A stretch of 64,000 nucleotides of DNA, from contig NZ_CAAHFG010000002.1 of assembly GCF_900890425.1 (NCBI RefSeq), positions 1,116,001 through 1,180,000 on the forward strand, in the 5' to 3' direction. Of this stretch, positions 56,484 to 64,000 are shown piece by piece (positions within the stretch are counted from its first letter, which is position 1; every line of letters begins with the position of its first letter). This DNA is from Pontiella desulfatans (GTDB taxonomy: Bacteria > Verrucomicrobiota > Kiritimatiellia > Kiritimatiellales > Pontiellaceae). The position numbers and the translations under genes were made by a program. The notes under the pieces are model-generated. The model had not been told where the DNA came from. It saw nothing but the letters and a program-made list of their open reading frames with translations, and made no database searches.

Positions 56484-56811
56484 TCAGTCTCCCTGTCAGT
56501 TGAGGCGTTTCCGCCGTTGGTTGGTCATCCCCTATTAAAGTATGTACGCATAATACGTAATTTGGGCAGGGGAACTGTTCAAGCAAAAACAAACAAAGAA
56601 TTCATTGTTAGTGTATTGTTTGAATTTGCATTTAAATACTCATTAATATTTCGGAAATAATTGTCGAAAAATTCCCGTGCTTGGTCGGGAGGTTTGCCGC
56701 ATGGATTCGGCGGCTTCCAGGGCTTTGCATTCGACGTTTGACTTGCCTGGGCTGGCTTCCTAGTATTCAAGCCTATCAAGCATTGTGCTTGGAGCAACAG
56801 GGAGTCCTCTT
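56484..56811. other. AT-rich divergent spacer
   Basis: About 330 bp between the lipoproteins (minus) and the NodT-type gene (plus). The segment 56580-56660 is markedly AT-rich, in contrast to the coding DNA around it, and TACG/CGTAAT-type sequence occurs near 56540-56560. It likely holds both promoters. No gene is supported; a 72-codon minus-strand frame here looks random. Confidence 0.5.
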
Positions 56812-58224
56812 ATGAATTTGCGCGTGGTTTTTCCGCTGATGGCCGGTGTTTCCATCGTTCTGTTGAATGGCTGCGTTTCGGTGGGGCCCGACTATGAAGA
56901 GCCGGAGGCCGGAATGCCGGATGCTTGGCATGCGGCGGTGCAGGACGAATTCAAGACCGGCGAACCCGACCTGCAAACCTGGTGGACGGTCTTTGGCGAC
57001 GATACGCTGAATGGTCTGATCGAGCGTGCCGCCACCAACAACCTGGATCTCAAGACCGCCGTGGCCCGGATCGAACAGGCGGCGGCGCTGCGCGGAGTGA
57101 GCGCCAGCCAGTATTGGCCCGATATTTCCGCCGGCGCTTCGGCCACCGCCTTCCGGACGGCCGAATATGAATCGGCCACCGGCGCAAGCCAGTCCGGTGA
57201 GCGATACGGAGCCGACCTGGGCATGGCGTGGGAGCTGGATTTGTGGGGCAGGGTGCGTCGTTCGGTGGAATCGGCCGATGCTTCGCTGCAGGCTTCCGTT
57301 GAAAACTATCGCGATATTCTCGTGATGCTCTATGCCGACATTGCCGCCAGCTACATCGATGTTCGAACGTTGCAGGAGCGGATCCTCTTTGCGAAAAACA
57401 ACCTCGAAGCGCAAAGCAAGACGTTGGAGCTGACCCAGAACCGCTTTAATTCCGGATTGGTTCCGGCGCTCGATGTTTCGCAATCCCAACTGAACCTGTC
57501 GCGCACCCAATCGCTCATTCCGCCGTTGTTCCAGTTGAAGGTGGCGGCCGTTAACCGGCTGAGCGTGTTGATGGGGGCAATGCCCTATGCCCTGGAGCAG
57601 GAGCTCGAACAAACCAAGCCGATTCCTTCCGCGTCGGGCGATCTCGTGGTGGGGGTGCCCGCCGAGCTGTTGCGCCAGCGGCCCGATATCCGCCGCGCCG
57701 AACGCGAGTTGGCGGCGCAGCATGCGCGCATCGGCTCCACCAAGGCCGAGCTTTACCCCACGTTGACCCTGCCGGGAACCTTGGCGGTCGGCTCCATCGG
57801 GGACGGTTATTCCACCAGTTACGGTTTCGGGCCGCAGTTGCGCTGGAGCCTCTTTAACGGCCAGCGCATCCGTAGCCAGATCAAGGCCGAGGAGGCCGGC
57901 ACCAAGGCCGCGCTGCATGCCTACGAGCAGGCGCTGCTGCTCGCCCTCGAGGAGGTGGAGGGTTCGATGTCGGCCTACGCCAACGAAAAGGATCGCATCG
58001 AATCGTTGAAAGTGGCGGCCACCTCGGCGCAAAAGTCGGTGGATCTGGTGACCCAACTCTACACCTCGGGGCTGACCGATTTCCAGAATGTGCTCAACAT
58101 GGAGCAGGCGTTGCTGGAACAACAGGATGCCTTGGCCACCAGCAAGGGGCGGGTTAGCGCCAACCTGGTTGGGGTCTACAAGGCGCTGGGCGGTGGCTGG
58201 AATATCCCGGCGGAAGAGGAATGA
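56812..58224 (+). CDS. NodT-type outer-membrane factor (RND efflux family), lipoprotein
   Basis: Product of 470 residues. Signal peptide with lipobox LNGC (MNLRVVFPLMAGVSIVLLNGCVSVGPDYEEP), the typical start of NodT/OprM-like factors. The TolC-like coiled-coil repeats follow, for example GMAWELDLWGRVRRSVESADASLQASVENYRDILVMLYADIAASYIDVRTLQ and the second half with IRRAERELAAQHARIGSTKAELYPTLTL and FNGQRIRSQIKAEEAGTKAALHAYEQALLLALEEVE. The start at 56812 follows AGGGAG; an earlier in-frame start at 56785 is less likely. No RND pump or membrane-fusion gene lies next to it; instead an ion channel gene overlaps its end by 4 bp (ATGA). Confidence 0.92.
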   Translation: MNLRVVFPLMAGVSIVLLNGCVSVGPDYEEPEAGMPDAWHAAVQDEFKTGEPDLQTWWTVFGDDTLNGLIERAATNNLDLKTAVARIEQAAALRGVSASQYWPDISAGASATAFRTAEYESATGASQSGERYGADLGMAWELDLWGRVRRSVESADASLQASVENYRDILVMLYADIAASYIDVRTLQERILFAKNNLEAQSKTLELTQNRFNSGLVPALDVSQSQLNLSRTQSLIPPLFQLKVAAVNRLSVLMGAMPYALEQELEQTKPIPSASGDLVVGVPAELLRQRPDIRRAERELAAQHARIGSTKAELYPTLTLPGTLAVGSIGDGYSTSYGFGPQLRWSLFNGQRIRSQIKAEEAGTKAALHAYEQALLLALEEVEGSMSAYANEKDRIESLKVAATSAQKSVDLVTQLYTSGLTDFQNVLNMEQALLEQQDALATSKGRVSANLVGVYKALGGGWNIPAEEE

Positions 58225-58916
58225 GCAACCAGCCTCATCCCATCATCGATGCCGTGTTGAAAGGGCGGTTCAGCGCCCTGCTTATTACCCTGGCCCTCAT
58301 GTTTCTGGTTGGCCCCCTGATTCCCGGCGACCAGGTTCTGCTCGACAAGACCTTCGGGGTTTTCATTATGCTGGTTCTCGTCAGTTGCCTGCGGGCAATT
58401 GCGCGCACCCGCCGCTTCCTGGTTTTCATGGCCCTCTTCACCCTGCTCAACATCGTGGTCGGAAGCGCGGAGATTTTCAGCGATATGGAGACCGATGCAT
58501 TCCGCTCCATGGTGCTGGTGCTGCGCTCGGCCTATTTCGTGGTCGTGTTTTTCAGCATCATGCGCTATGTGCTCGATAGTTCCCCGGTGACGGGCGACAA
58601 AATCTGCGGGGCGATCTCGGCCTATATGATGATCGGCGTCGTTTGGACATTTGTCTTCACCCTGTTCCACCACCTCGATCCGGCCAGCTTCGAAATCCCG
58701 GCGGCTTTGCTGTCGGGCGACACCATCAACAGCACCTGGGCCTTCTACTTTAGCTTTGTCACGCTGACGACGCTGGGTTATGGCGATATCACGCCGCTCA
58801 CTCCGGGTGTCCAGTCCTATGCCATCATGGAGGCGGCCATCGGCCAGGTCTTCCTCGCGGTCATCGTGGCCCGCCTGATTGCCCTGCACATCACGCACGT
58901 GCGGGATCCGGAGTAG
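58221..58916 (+). CDS. Ion channel-like membrane protein (potassium channel filter)
   Basis: Product of 231 residues. Several hydrophobic helices (ALLITLALMFLVGPLI, FGVFIMLVLVSCLRAI, FLVFMALFTLLNIVVGSAEIF, and others) precede a pore region FVTLTTLGYGDITPLTPG with the TLGYGD selectivity filter and the final inner helix AAIGQVFLAVIVARLIALHI. This matches the Ion_trans_2 type. The start overlaps the stop of the NodT gene (ATGA), so the two are translationally coupled. A link between an outer-membrane factor and an inner-membrane channel is unusual; function is unknown. Confidence 0.86.
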   Translation: MSNQPHPIIDAVLKGRFSALLITLALMFLVGPLIPGDQVLLDKTFGVFIMLVLVSCLRAIARTRRFLVFMALFTLLNIVVGSAEIFSDMETDAFRSMVLVLRSAYFVVVFFSIMRYVLDSSPVTGDKICGAISAYMMIGVVWTFVFTLFHHLDPASFEIPAALLSGDTINSTWAFYFSFVTLTTLGYGDITPLTPGVQSYAIMEAAIGQVFLAVIVARLIALHITHVRDPE

Positions 58917-58932
58917 GCCGGGGGCCCGCCAC

Positions 58933-59961
58933 CTATTTGGGAGCGGTTTCCGGCAACGACTCGACCTCCACGGTTTCCATCCAGCGCTTGAGCGCCGGCC
59001 ACCCGCGGAATCCGGTGAGGCGGTTGAAATAGCGGTAGCCGTCTCCGTAGTCGGGGTCTTCGCACTCGGTGATGCCATGCAGGATGTCGACATGGTTGCG
59101 GCGGCGGCAATATTCCGCGGCGGCTTGCTGGCAGATCCCCTCGTGCACCCAAAGCGGCGCGCTTTCCAGGCGGGCGTAGTGCTCGTGGATCAGGTCGTGC
59201 ATCAGCTCGTGCAGCGCGGCGGCCCGGAAAACTTCGTCGTGGAGGTGGTCGACGATGTAGATGGTTTCGTTCTCCTCGCTTGTGTGTTCTTTCCAGATGC
59301 CGAACAGCTTGCGGCTGGTGACGGTGACCTGCCGGCTGTAGAGGCCCCGGATGGAAACGTTCGAGTCGGTCTTCCGAATATCCTGGGAGAGCTGCCGCAT
59401 CCGGTTGCGGTCGACCAGCTCGAGCTTCGGCACGGAGGCCAGTTCGGTGGACGTCCAGGCCTGGAGATGTCGCAGGGCGAGGTCGTAGTTGCGTTGCGCC
59501 GTCTTCTGGGTCTTGACCGCCCAGCGCATGCAGCGGTTGCAGATTTCGCGCCCGTCCTCCAGTTTGGCGGGGTAGGCGGCCGGCAGGCCGCACGAAAAGC
59601 AGACGGGACTTTTCTCGACGCACGTTTCGCAGTATTGGTGGCGCGTCACGGTGTAGCCGCGATGGATCGGGGTGGCGCAGATTTCGCACTTGGGCAGGGT
59701 GGTGTCGATGCATGCCTGCGAGCAATAAATCTGTTCCCCGGAGGTGAAATGGCTGCCGTGTATCGTTTTTTTGCAGACGGAGCATTGCGGCCGCAACCGG
59801 TCGACGCAGATCTGCGAGCAGCAGATGCGTCCATCATAGTTCCAATGGTTCCGCGGAAGTTTGCCTCCGCAAACCTCGCAGCGGTTCGCCTTGCGCGCGC
59901 CCGCCGCCATGGCGCAGCAGCACGTGGCGGTGAAGAGTCTTCTGCTAAACCGGTTGGACAT
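58933..59961 (-). CDS. DA1-like zinc peptidase with LIM-type zinc-finger modules and Tat-like signal
   Basis: Product of 342 residues. The N-terminus MSNRFSRRLFTATCCCAMAAG has the Tat motif S-R-R-L-F. Four Cys-rich LIM/treble-clef-like modules follow (C28-C31/C48-C52, C60-C63/C80-C84, C92-C95/C111-C114, C121-C124 and ICNRC). After a helical middle with REICNRC comes the peptidase part: AAALHELMHDLIHEHYARL (HELMH zinc site near residue 252) and APLWVHEGICQQAAAEY, with the third zinc ligand Glu. This matches the DA1-like family (LIM domain plus HExxH metallopeptidase), best known as plant ubiquitin-receptor peptidase DA1. Divergent from the ACT-UPF0210 pair. Its substrate in bacteria is unknown. 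Confidence 0.75.
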   Translation of the reverse strand: MSNRFSRRLFTATCCCAMAAGARKANRCEVCGGKLPRNHWNYDGRICCSQICVDRLRPQCSVCKKTIHGSHFTSGEQIYCSQACIDTTLPKCEICATPIHRGYTVTRHQYCETCVEKSPVCFSCGLPAAYPAKLEDGREICNRCMRWAVKTQKTAQRNYDLALRHLQAWTSTELASVPKLELVDRNRMRQLSQDIRKTDSNVSIRGLYSRQVTVTSRKLFGIWKEHTSEENETIYIVDHLHDEVFRAAALHELMHDLIHEHYARLESAPLWVHEGICQQAAAEYCRRRNHVDILHGITECEDPDYGDGYRYFNRLTGFRGWPALKRWMETVEVESLPETAPK

Positions 59962-60062
59962 GGCTGCACTCTACGCATTCGCTCCCGCAAAAGCACACGT
60001 TTTTTATTCCATTGGTTTCAACTTCGGGCATAAAGTCCCCGAATTCTGTGAAAGGGGCTTTT

Positions 60063-60602
60063 ATGAACGATAGGCAGACCATGGTGATTTCGGTGATGGA
60101 TCGGGATCGCCCCGGCATTGTGGCGGAGGTCACGGAGGGCATCAGCAAGCTGGGGGGAAACCTGGCCGACTTGCGCGAATCCGTGCTGTGCGGCTATTTC
60201 ACGATGATTCTCGTGGCGAATTTTCCCCTCGATGTTTCAGCGGAGGCGGTCGAAAAAACCTTGGCCGAAGGGACCTCCTCGCGCGTCTCCGTCGAGCCGG
60301 CGCAAGGGGAGCTGGCCGAGGCCGGCGATGCGGACCAGGTCTACGTGCTCTCCGCCGTGGGGCGCGATCGCGTTGGCTTGGTGGCGCAGGTTTCGCGCTT
60401 TTGTTGCGATCGCGGCATCAACATCCTCGACCTGGCTTCGCATGTCGAAGACCACCAATACACCATGATGCTGCAAATCGACCTCTCGAACGTCGGGGCA
60501 CCGGAACCGTTCGAGAACGAGCTCGCCTCCTTCGGGAAAGCCAACGACCTTATCCTGGTGCTGCAACACAACGATATTTTCCGCGCAACCAACGAGATTT
60601 AA
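60063..60602 (+). CDS. Two-ACT-domain regulatory protein (GcvR-like)
   Basis: Product of 179 residues. Two ACT domains: residues about 5-80 (VISVMDRDRPGIVAEVTEGISKLGGNLADLRESVLCG) and about 95-165 (VYVLSAVGRDRVGLVAQVSRFCCDRGINILDLASHVEDHQYTMMLQIDL). ACT pairs bind amino acids and control partner proteins; the GcvR type acts in glycine cleavage control. The start at 60063 follows AAGGGG; an earlier start in frame is unlikely. It is directly upstream of a UPF0210 gene (3 bp apart), a conserved pairing in bacteria and archaea. Confidence 0.9.
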   Translation: MNDRQTMVISVMDRDRPGIVAEVTEGISKLGGNLADLRESVLCGYFTMILVANFPLDVSAEAVEKTLAEGTSSRVSVEPAQGELAEAGDADQVYVLSAVGRDRVGLVAQVSRFCCDRGINILDLASHVEDHQYTMMLQIDLSNVGAPEPFENELASFGKANDLILVLQHNDIFRATNEI

Positions 60603-60605
60603 ACC

Positions 60606-61985
60606 ATGATTCGATCCGACCAAATTCTTAAGACCGTCGAAATGATCCAGAAGGAACACCTGGATGTCCGTGCGGTAACCATGGGCATTTGCCTGCTCGA
60701 TTGCCGCACCGGCGATGCCGAATCCACGGCGATGAAGATCGGCGACAAGATCAAGCTGCTCGCCGGCAACTTCGTGGAGACCTGCGACCGCATCGGCGGG
60801 AAGTATGGCGTGCCGGTGGTCAACAAGCGCATCTCCGTTACACCGATTGCCCATGTGGGCGCCGGGTTTTCGCGCGATGGTTTCGTGCTGCTGGCGAAGG
60901 CGCTCGACGATGCCGCCGCCGAGGTGGGCATCGACATTATCGGCGGCTATTCCGCCAACGTGGAGAAGGGCATCAACCAGGGCGACATGAACCTGATTCG
61001 TGCGGTGCCGGAGGCGTTGGCCACCACGGGGAAAGTCTGCTCTTCGATCAATGCCGGCTCGACGCGCCACGGCCTCAACATGGATGCCGTGGCCATGCTT
61101 GGCCAGACCGTCAAGGATACCGCCGAGGCCAGCATCGATGCCCATGGTTTTGGGGCCGCCAAGTTTGTGGTCTTCGCCAACCAGCCCGGCGACAACCCCT
61201 TCATGGCCGGCGCCATCCACGGGCTTGGCGAAGCGGAGGCGGTCATCAACGTCGGCGTCAGCGGCCCGGGTGTGATTGCCCGTTCGCTGGAACGCAAGAT
61301 TGCGGCCGAAGGCGCGGAAAACCTGGGACTCGACGATCTCGCTGAAGAGATCAAGCAGGCCACCTTCCGGGTAACGCGCTGCGGCGAGTTGGTCGGACGC
61401 CAGGTGGCGAAGGCGCTTGGGCTGCCCTTCGGCGTGGTGGATCTCTCCCTCGCACCGACACCGTCGGTGGGCGACAGCGTGGGCGAAATCCTCCAGATCC
61501 TCGGGGTGGACGACATCGGCGCGCCGGGCTCCACCGCGATCGTGGCCATGCTCAACGATGCCGTCAAGAAGGGCGGATCTTTTGCCTCGCAGAGCGTGGG
61601 CGGCCTTAGCGGCGCATTCATTCCCGTGATGGAGGACTCCGTCCTGGCCGCGGCCGCGGAATCTGAATGCCTGACCCTTGAAAAGCTCGAAGCCATGACC
61701 TGTGTCTGCTCGGTCGGGCTCGACATGGTTCCGATTCCCGGAGACACCTCTCCCGAAACCATTGCGGCCATCATAGCCGATGAACTGATGATCGGGGTGA
61801 TCAATTCGAAAACAACGGCCGCCCGCTTGATTCCGGTGCCGGGCAAGGCTGCGGGCGACTTTGTCTCTTTTGGGGGTCTTTTTGGTGAAAGCGTAGTCCT
61901 TCCGGTGAGAAATACAGGGAAATCGGCACGTTTTGTGCGTTTTGGGGGAAGGATACCTGCACCGATCCATAGCCTTAAGAATTAA
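60606..61985 (+). CDS. UPF0210 (DUF711) protein
   Basis: Product of 459 residues, normal length. Family sequence is clear: RAVTMGICLLDCRTGD, GVPVVNKRISVTPIAHVGAGF, DIIGGYSANVEKGINQGD, SINAGSTRHGLNMDAV and the C-terminal GIPD-like MVPIPGDTSPETIAAIIADE segment. The family is a pyruvate formate-lyase-like ten-stranded barrel of unknown activity, encoded with ACT-domain proteins. The pairing with the preceding ACT gene fits this. Ends 17 bp before the next gene. Confidence 0.9.
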   Translation: MIRSDQILKTVEMIQKEHLDVRAVTMGICLLDCRTGDAESTAMKIGDKIKLLAGNFVETCDRIGGKYGVPVVNKRISVTPIAHVGAGFSRDGFVLLAKALDDAAAEVGIDIIGGYSANVEKGINQGDMNLIRAVPEALATTGKVCSSINAGSTRHGLNMDAVAMLGQTVKDTAEASIDAHGFGAAKFVVFANQPGDNPFMAGAIHGLGEAEAVINVGVSGPGVIARSLERKIAAEGAENLGLDDLAEEIKQATFRVTRCGELVGRQVAKALGLPFGVVDLSLAPTPSVGDSVGEILQILGVDDIGAPGSTAIVAMLNDAVKKGGSFASQSVGGLSGAFIPVMEDSVLAAAAESECLTLEKLEAMTCVCSVGLDMVPIPGDTSPETIAAIIADELMIGVINSKTTAARLIPVPGKAAGDFVSFGGLFGESVVLPVRNTGKSARFVRFGGRIPAPIHSLKN

Positions 61986-62002
61986 AGGAATTGGAGAAGA
62001 CC

Positions 62003-62497
62003 ATGAATAAACAGTACCTGCTGATAGTGTTCCTGTTCTGTTTTTTCATTTGGACCGCCTTGGTCGACAACTGCGTGTTGCCATCGATGGACAAGCTTCA
62101 GGAGCGATCCGGCCTTTTTTCGCACTATCGCACCAGGGAGGTTGGCCGGAACGGGAAGTTCAACCTGCTGAAGGATGAGCTGGTGGTCTACGTCCATGTG
62201 AAGAGTCGCGAGGAAATCTACTACATCGAGCGCACGCCCGCGTTCGAGATGGTGCTGAAAAACGTGGCACCGGGTGCCCGGGTTAAGCTCGGCTATGCAA
62301 AGCGCTTTCCCAAGGTCTGGAAACAGACGCTCTATTCGATGGAAATCGAAGGGCAACCCTTGATCCAACTTTTCCCATGGCGGTTGGCCGATAAGCAGCG
62401 GTACAATTGGAAGGTCACCGGTGTGGTGGCCGGCTTGTTCGTGTTTCTCGGTGTTCTCGGTTTCATCAACAAACCCCGCGGCGGTCGCAGGGTGTGA
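62003..62497 (+). CDS. Small membrane protein, unknown
   Basis: Product of 164 residues. One helix at the N-terminus (QYLLIVFLFCFFIWTALVDNCV) and one near the C-terminus (WKVTGVVAGLFVFLGVLGFINK) enclose a domain of about 100 residues outside or inside the membrane with beta and charged residues (VYVHVKSREEIYYIERTPAFEMV). No family recognised. The start at 62003 has GGAGA in front; a TTG start four codons earlier is possible. The stop overlaps the start of the M28 peptidase (TGATG), so the two are coupled. Confidence 0.7.
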   Translation: MNKQYLLIVFLFCFFIWTALVDNCVLPSMDKLQERSGLFSHYRTREVGRNGKFNLLKDELVVYVHVKSREEIYYIERTPAFEMVLKNVAPGARVKLGYAKRFPKVWKQTLYSMEIEGQPLIQLFPWRLADKQRYNWKVTGVVAGLFVFLGVLGFINKPRGGRRV

Positions 62498-63504
62498 TGG
62501 TTGGACGACCTGCCAAGCACAACGTTGCGCCGCTGGTAAAGCTGGGAGGAATTCTTGCCGTGCTACTGGCCGGTTTGGGGGGGGCGTTTGTGGTCACAAC
62601 GCAGCCTTCCTGCACGCGGCATCCGGAAACCGCCGAGCACGTGGCCCCCGCGCGCTTGCGCGATCATGTTGAAAAGCTGTCGGTGGACTTCGCCCCGCGC
62701 AACTACAAGCGCGTCTGGAACCTGGACAAGTGCGCCGACTATATTGGCGGCCATTTCGAGCAGGCCGGCGGAAAGGTGGCCGAACAGACCTACGAGGTCG
62801 AGGGGAAGACCTATCGCAATGTGGTTGCCTCGTTCGGGGGCGAAAGCCGCTCGCGCATCGTGGTGGGGGCGCATTACGACACCTATCGGGACACGCCGGG
62901 CGCGGACGACAACGCCAGCGCCGTGGCCGGCCTGATTGAGCTGGCCTATCTGCTGGGGCGCGCCGATCTTCCGCAACGGATCGACCTGGTGGCCTTCACG
63001 CTGGAGGAGCCGCCCTTTTTCCGCAGCGGCAACATGGGCAGTGCGCGCCATGCCCATGGCTTGCGCAAGGGCGGGAAAGAGGTGGAGGCCATGGTGTGCC
63101 TCGAAATGATCGGCTACTTCAGCGACGCCAAAGGGAGCCAGCGCTATCCTTCGGCCCTCCTAAAGGGGTTCTATCCGGATACCGGTAACTTCATCGCGGT
63201 GATCGGCTCCTTGGGCGATCGGAAGCTGGCCCGCAACATCAAGGATTCGATGCGCGGCGCCACCGATCTGCCGGTGCATGCGATGTGCGCTCCCAGGGAT
63301 TTTCCCGGCTTGGATTTTTCCGACCACCTCAACTATTGGAACCAGGGCTATCCCGCCGTCATGGTAACCGATACCGCCTTCATGAGAAACTTCGCCTACC
63401 ATGGTTCCAACGATACCGCCGACCGGCTTGACTACGACCGCATGGCCAAGGTGGTGCTCGGCGTCTACGAAGCCGTTTTCCGCCTCGCCAGTACGGAGCC
63501 GTAA
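62497..63504 (+). CDS. M28 family zinc aminopeptidase, membrane-anchored or exported
   Basis: Product of 335 residues. An N-terminal hydrophobic segment (LVKLGGILAVLLAGLGGAFVV) is a signal or anchor. M28 zinc ligands and neighbours are present: VVGAHYDTYRDTPGADDNASAVAGLIELAYLL (His and Asp), LVAFTLEEPPFF (catalytic Glu-Glu), and MVCLEMIGYF (Glu). PGLDFSDHLNYWNQGYPAVMVTDTAFMRNFAYH ends the active site with Asp/His. M28 enzymes release N-terminal residues from peptides. Start at 62497 overlaps the preceding stop. Confidence 0.9.
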   Translation: MVGRPAKHNVAPLVKLGGILAVLLAGLGGAFVVTTQPSCTRHPETAEHVAPARLRDHVEKLSVDFAPRNYKRVWNLDKCADYIGGHFEQAGGKVAEQTYEVEGKTYRNVVASFGGESRSRIVVGAHYDTYRDTPGADDNASAVAGLIELAYLLGRADLPQRIDLVAFTLEEPPFFRSGNMGSARHAHGLRKGGKEVEAMVCLEMIGYFSDAKGSQRYPSALLKGFYPDTGNFIAVIGSLGDRKLARNIKDSMRGATDLPVHAMCAPRDFPGLDFSDHLNYWNQGYPAVMVTDTAFMRNFAYHGSNDTADRLDYDRMAKVVLGVYEAVFRLASTEP

Positions 63505-63511
63505 GGCGGAG

Positions 63512-64000
63512 CTACTCCCGGAGTACGACGATGGCGTTGAGCAACGCGTTATTAGTGGAGGCCGTGAAGCCGATGTTGAGCGTTCCGTCGCTGACCGTGG
63601 CGGTGAAGGTGCGGTCGTAGGCGACCCATTGCCCGGGAGCGGTGGCAAAGAGGTCGAGGTTTTCGAGCACCAGCGAACCCTCGATGAAGACATCGAAAAT
63701 CCGTTTGTTGGCCTGGCTGAAATAGGTTTCCGCAAATTTCAGGTGGACGGTGTAGGTTCCGTTGTCGACCGGGATGTTGTAGGCACTGTGCCCGGAACGG
63801 GCATAGTTGTAGAGCAGGTCGTCGTCGGTGTTGGCGACGGCGTTGCCGGGGAAGGCGTCAGTATGTCCGCCGGTGTAGAAGCTGTCGGCCAGATAGGCGG
63901 TTCCGTCGCTTCCGGTGAAGGCCGATCCGCCGCAGTTGATGGCAACGGCGGTGGACGCCGGTGGCGGTGCGTTGGTTGCGGGCAGGATGGCAATCCGCGC
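63512..64000 (-). CDS. Malectin-domain protein, C-terminal part (runs off the window)
   Basis: The frame is open from the window edge to TAG at 63512-63514 and gives 162 residues with no start in the window. The sequence is a malectin-type domain: AINCGGSAFTGSDGTAYLADSFYTGG at the start, then YNIPVDNGTYTVHLKFAETYFSQANKRIFDVFIEG and LDLFATAPGQWVAYDRTF, followed by STNNALLNAIVVLRE at the C-terminus. Malectin domains bind di-glucose/carbohydrate ligands and are common at the ends of large secreted glycan-active proteins. An enzyme module is expected upstream, beyond the window. Convergent with the M28 gene. Confidence 0.85.
   Translation of the reverse strand, partial: ARIAILPATNAPPPASTAVAINCGGSAFTGSDGTAYLADSFYTGGHTDAFPGNAVANTDDDLLYNYARSGHSAYNIPVDNGTYTVHLKFAETYFSQANKRIFDVFIEGSLVLENLDLFATAPGQWVAYDRTFTATVSDGTLNIGFTASTNNALLNAIVVLRE

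Overview
The window looks like a chromosomal segment of a marine, polysaccharide-degrading bacterium of the PVC superphylum, most likely Kiritimatiellota (Pontiella-like). This is inferred from a Cys-type sulfatase with an anaerobic sulfatase-maturating enzyme, a PEP-CTERM protein, very large secreted glycoside hydrolases with thrombospondin-3-like Ca-binding repeats, type V autotransporters, a malectin-type domain, and GC-rich coding sequence with short AT-rich spacers. No database search was possible, so taxonomy is an inference. No rRNA, CRISPR array, origin or prophage was seen.

Layout. 1-1.5 kb: end of an upstream gene, holB and aroQ. 1.8-4.1 kb: a complete IS66-family element (tnpA-tnpB-tnpC) with imperfect terminal repeats and an 8-bp target duplication, inserted exactly at the stop codon of an SRAP (YedK/HMCES-like) gene. 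4.8-17 kb: a FAH-family hydrolase, two autotransporters, pyrG, and a thrS-infC operon in which infC starts at AUU inside the thrS stop region. 17-23 kb: lipoprotein, tRNA-Arg(TCT), surE, rsmE, a tandem winged-helix regulator bracketed by three copies of a palindrome, pgpA, a TPR membrane protein and aroC. 23-28 kb: an apparent operon of anSME, a PpiC-type isomerase, a TatA/B-like protein, TatC, TatA and a CPBP protease, which could couple sulfatase maturation to export of folded proteins. 28-31 kb: an IS630 element with a poly-A frameshift, tRNA-Ser(GCT), and cytidine deaminase plus purine nucleoside phosphorylase. 31-34.7 kb: AraC regulator divergent from a sulfatase, and a PEP-CTERM protein.

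34.8-47.6 kb: a 2791-residue secreted protein with a GH13 domain, TSP3-like repeats and a GH57-like domain, divergent from a PA14-ectodomain histidine kinase and its NarL-type response regulator, followed by a GNAT enzyme behind a 12-G tract. 47.7-51.6 kb: a degenerate 5-formyl-THF cyclo-ligase homologue, a secreted esterase and cytochrome bd oxidase (cydAB). 51.6-54.3 kb: two more insertion sequences (an IS110 with a structured leader that may be its bridge RNA, and an rve-type DDE element). 54.4-64 kb: VanZ-like protein, two paralogous lipoproteins, a NodT-type outer-membrane factor with an ion channel, a bacterial DA1-like LIM/zinc peptidase with a Tat-like signal, an ACT-UPF0210 pair, a small membrane protein with an M28 peptidase, and the end of a malectin-domain gene running off the window.

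The most interesting signals are the DA1-like zinc-finger peptidase, the anSME-PPIase-Tat operon, the GH13/GH57 giant with its dedicated-looking PA14 sensor kinase, a mobile palindrome found both between genes and inside the SRAP coding sequence, and the autotransporter sitting where rpmI-rplT would be expected behind thrS-infC.
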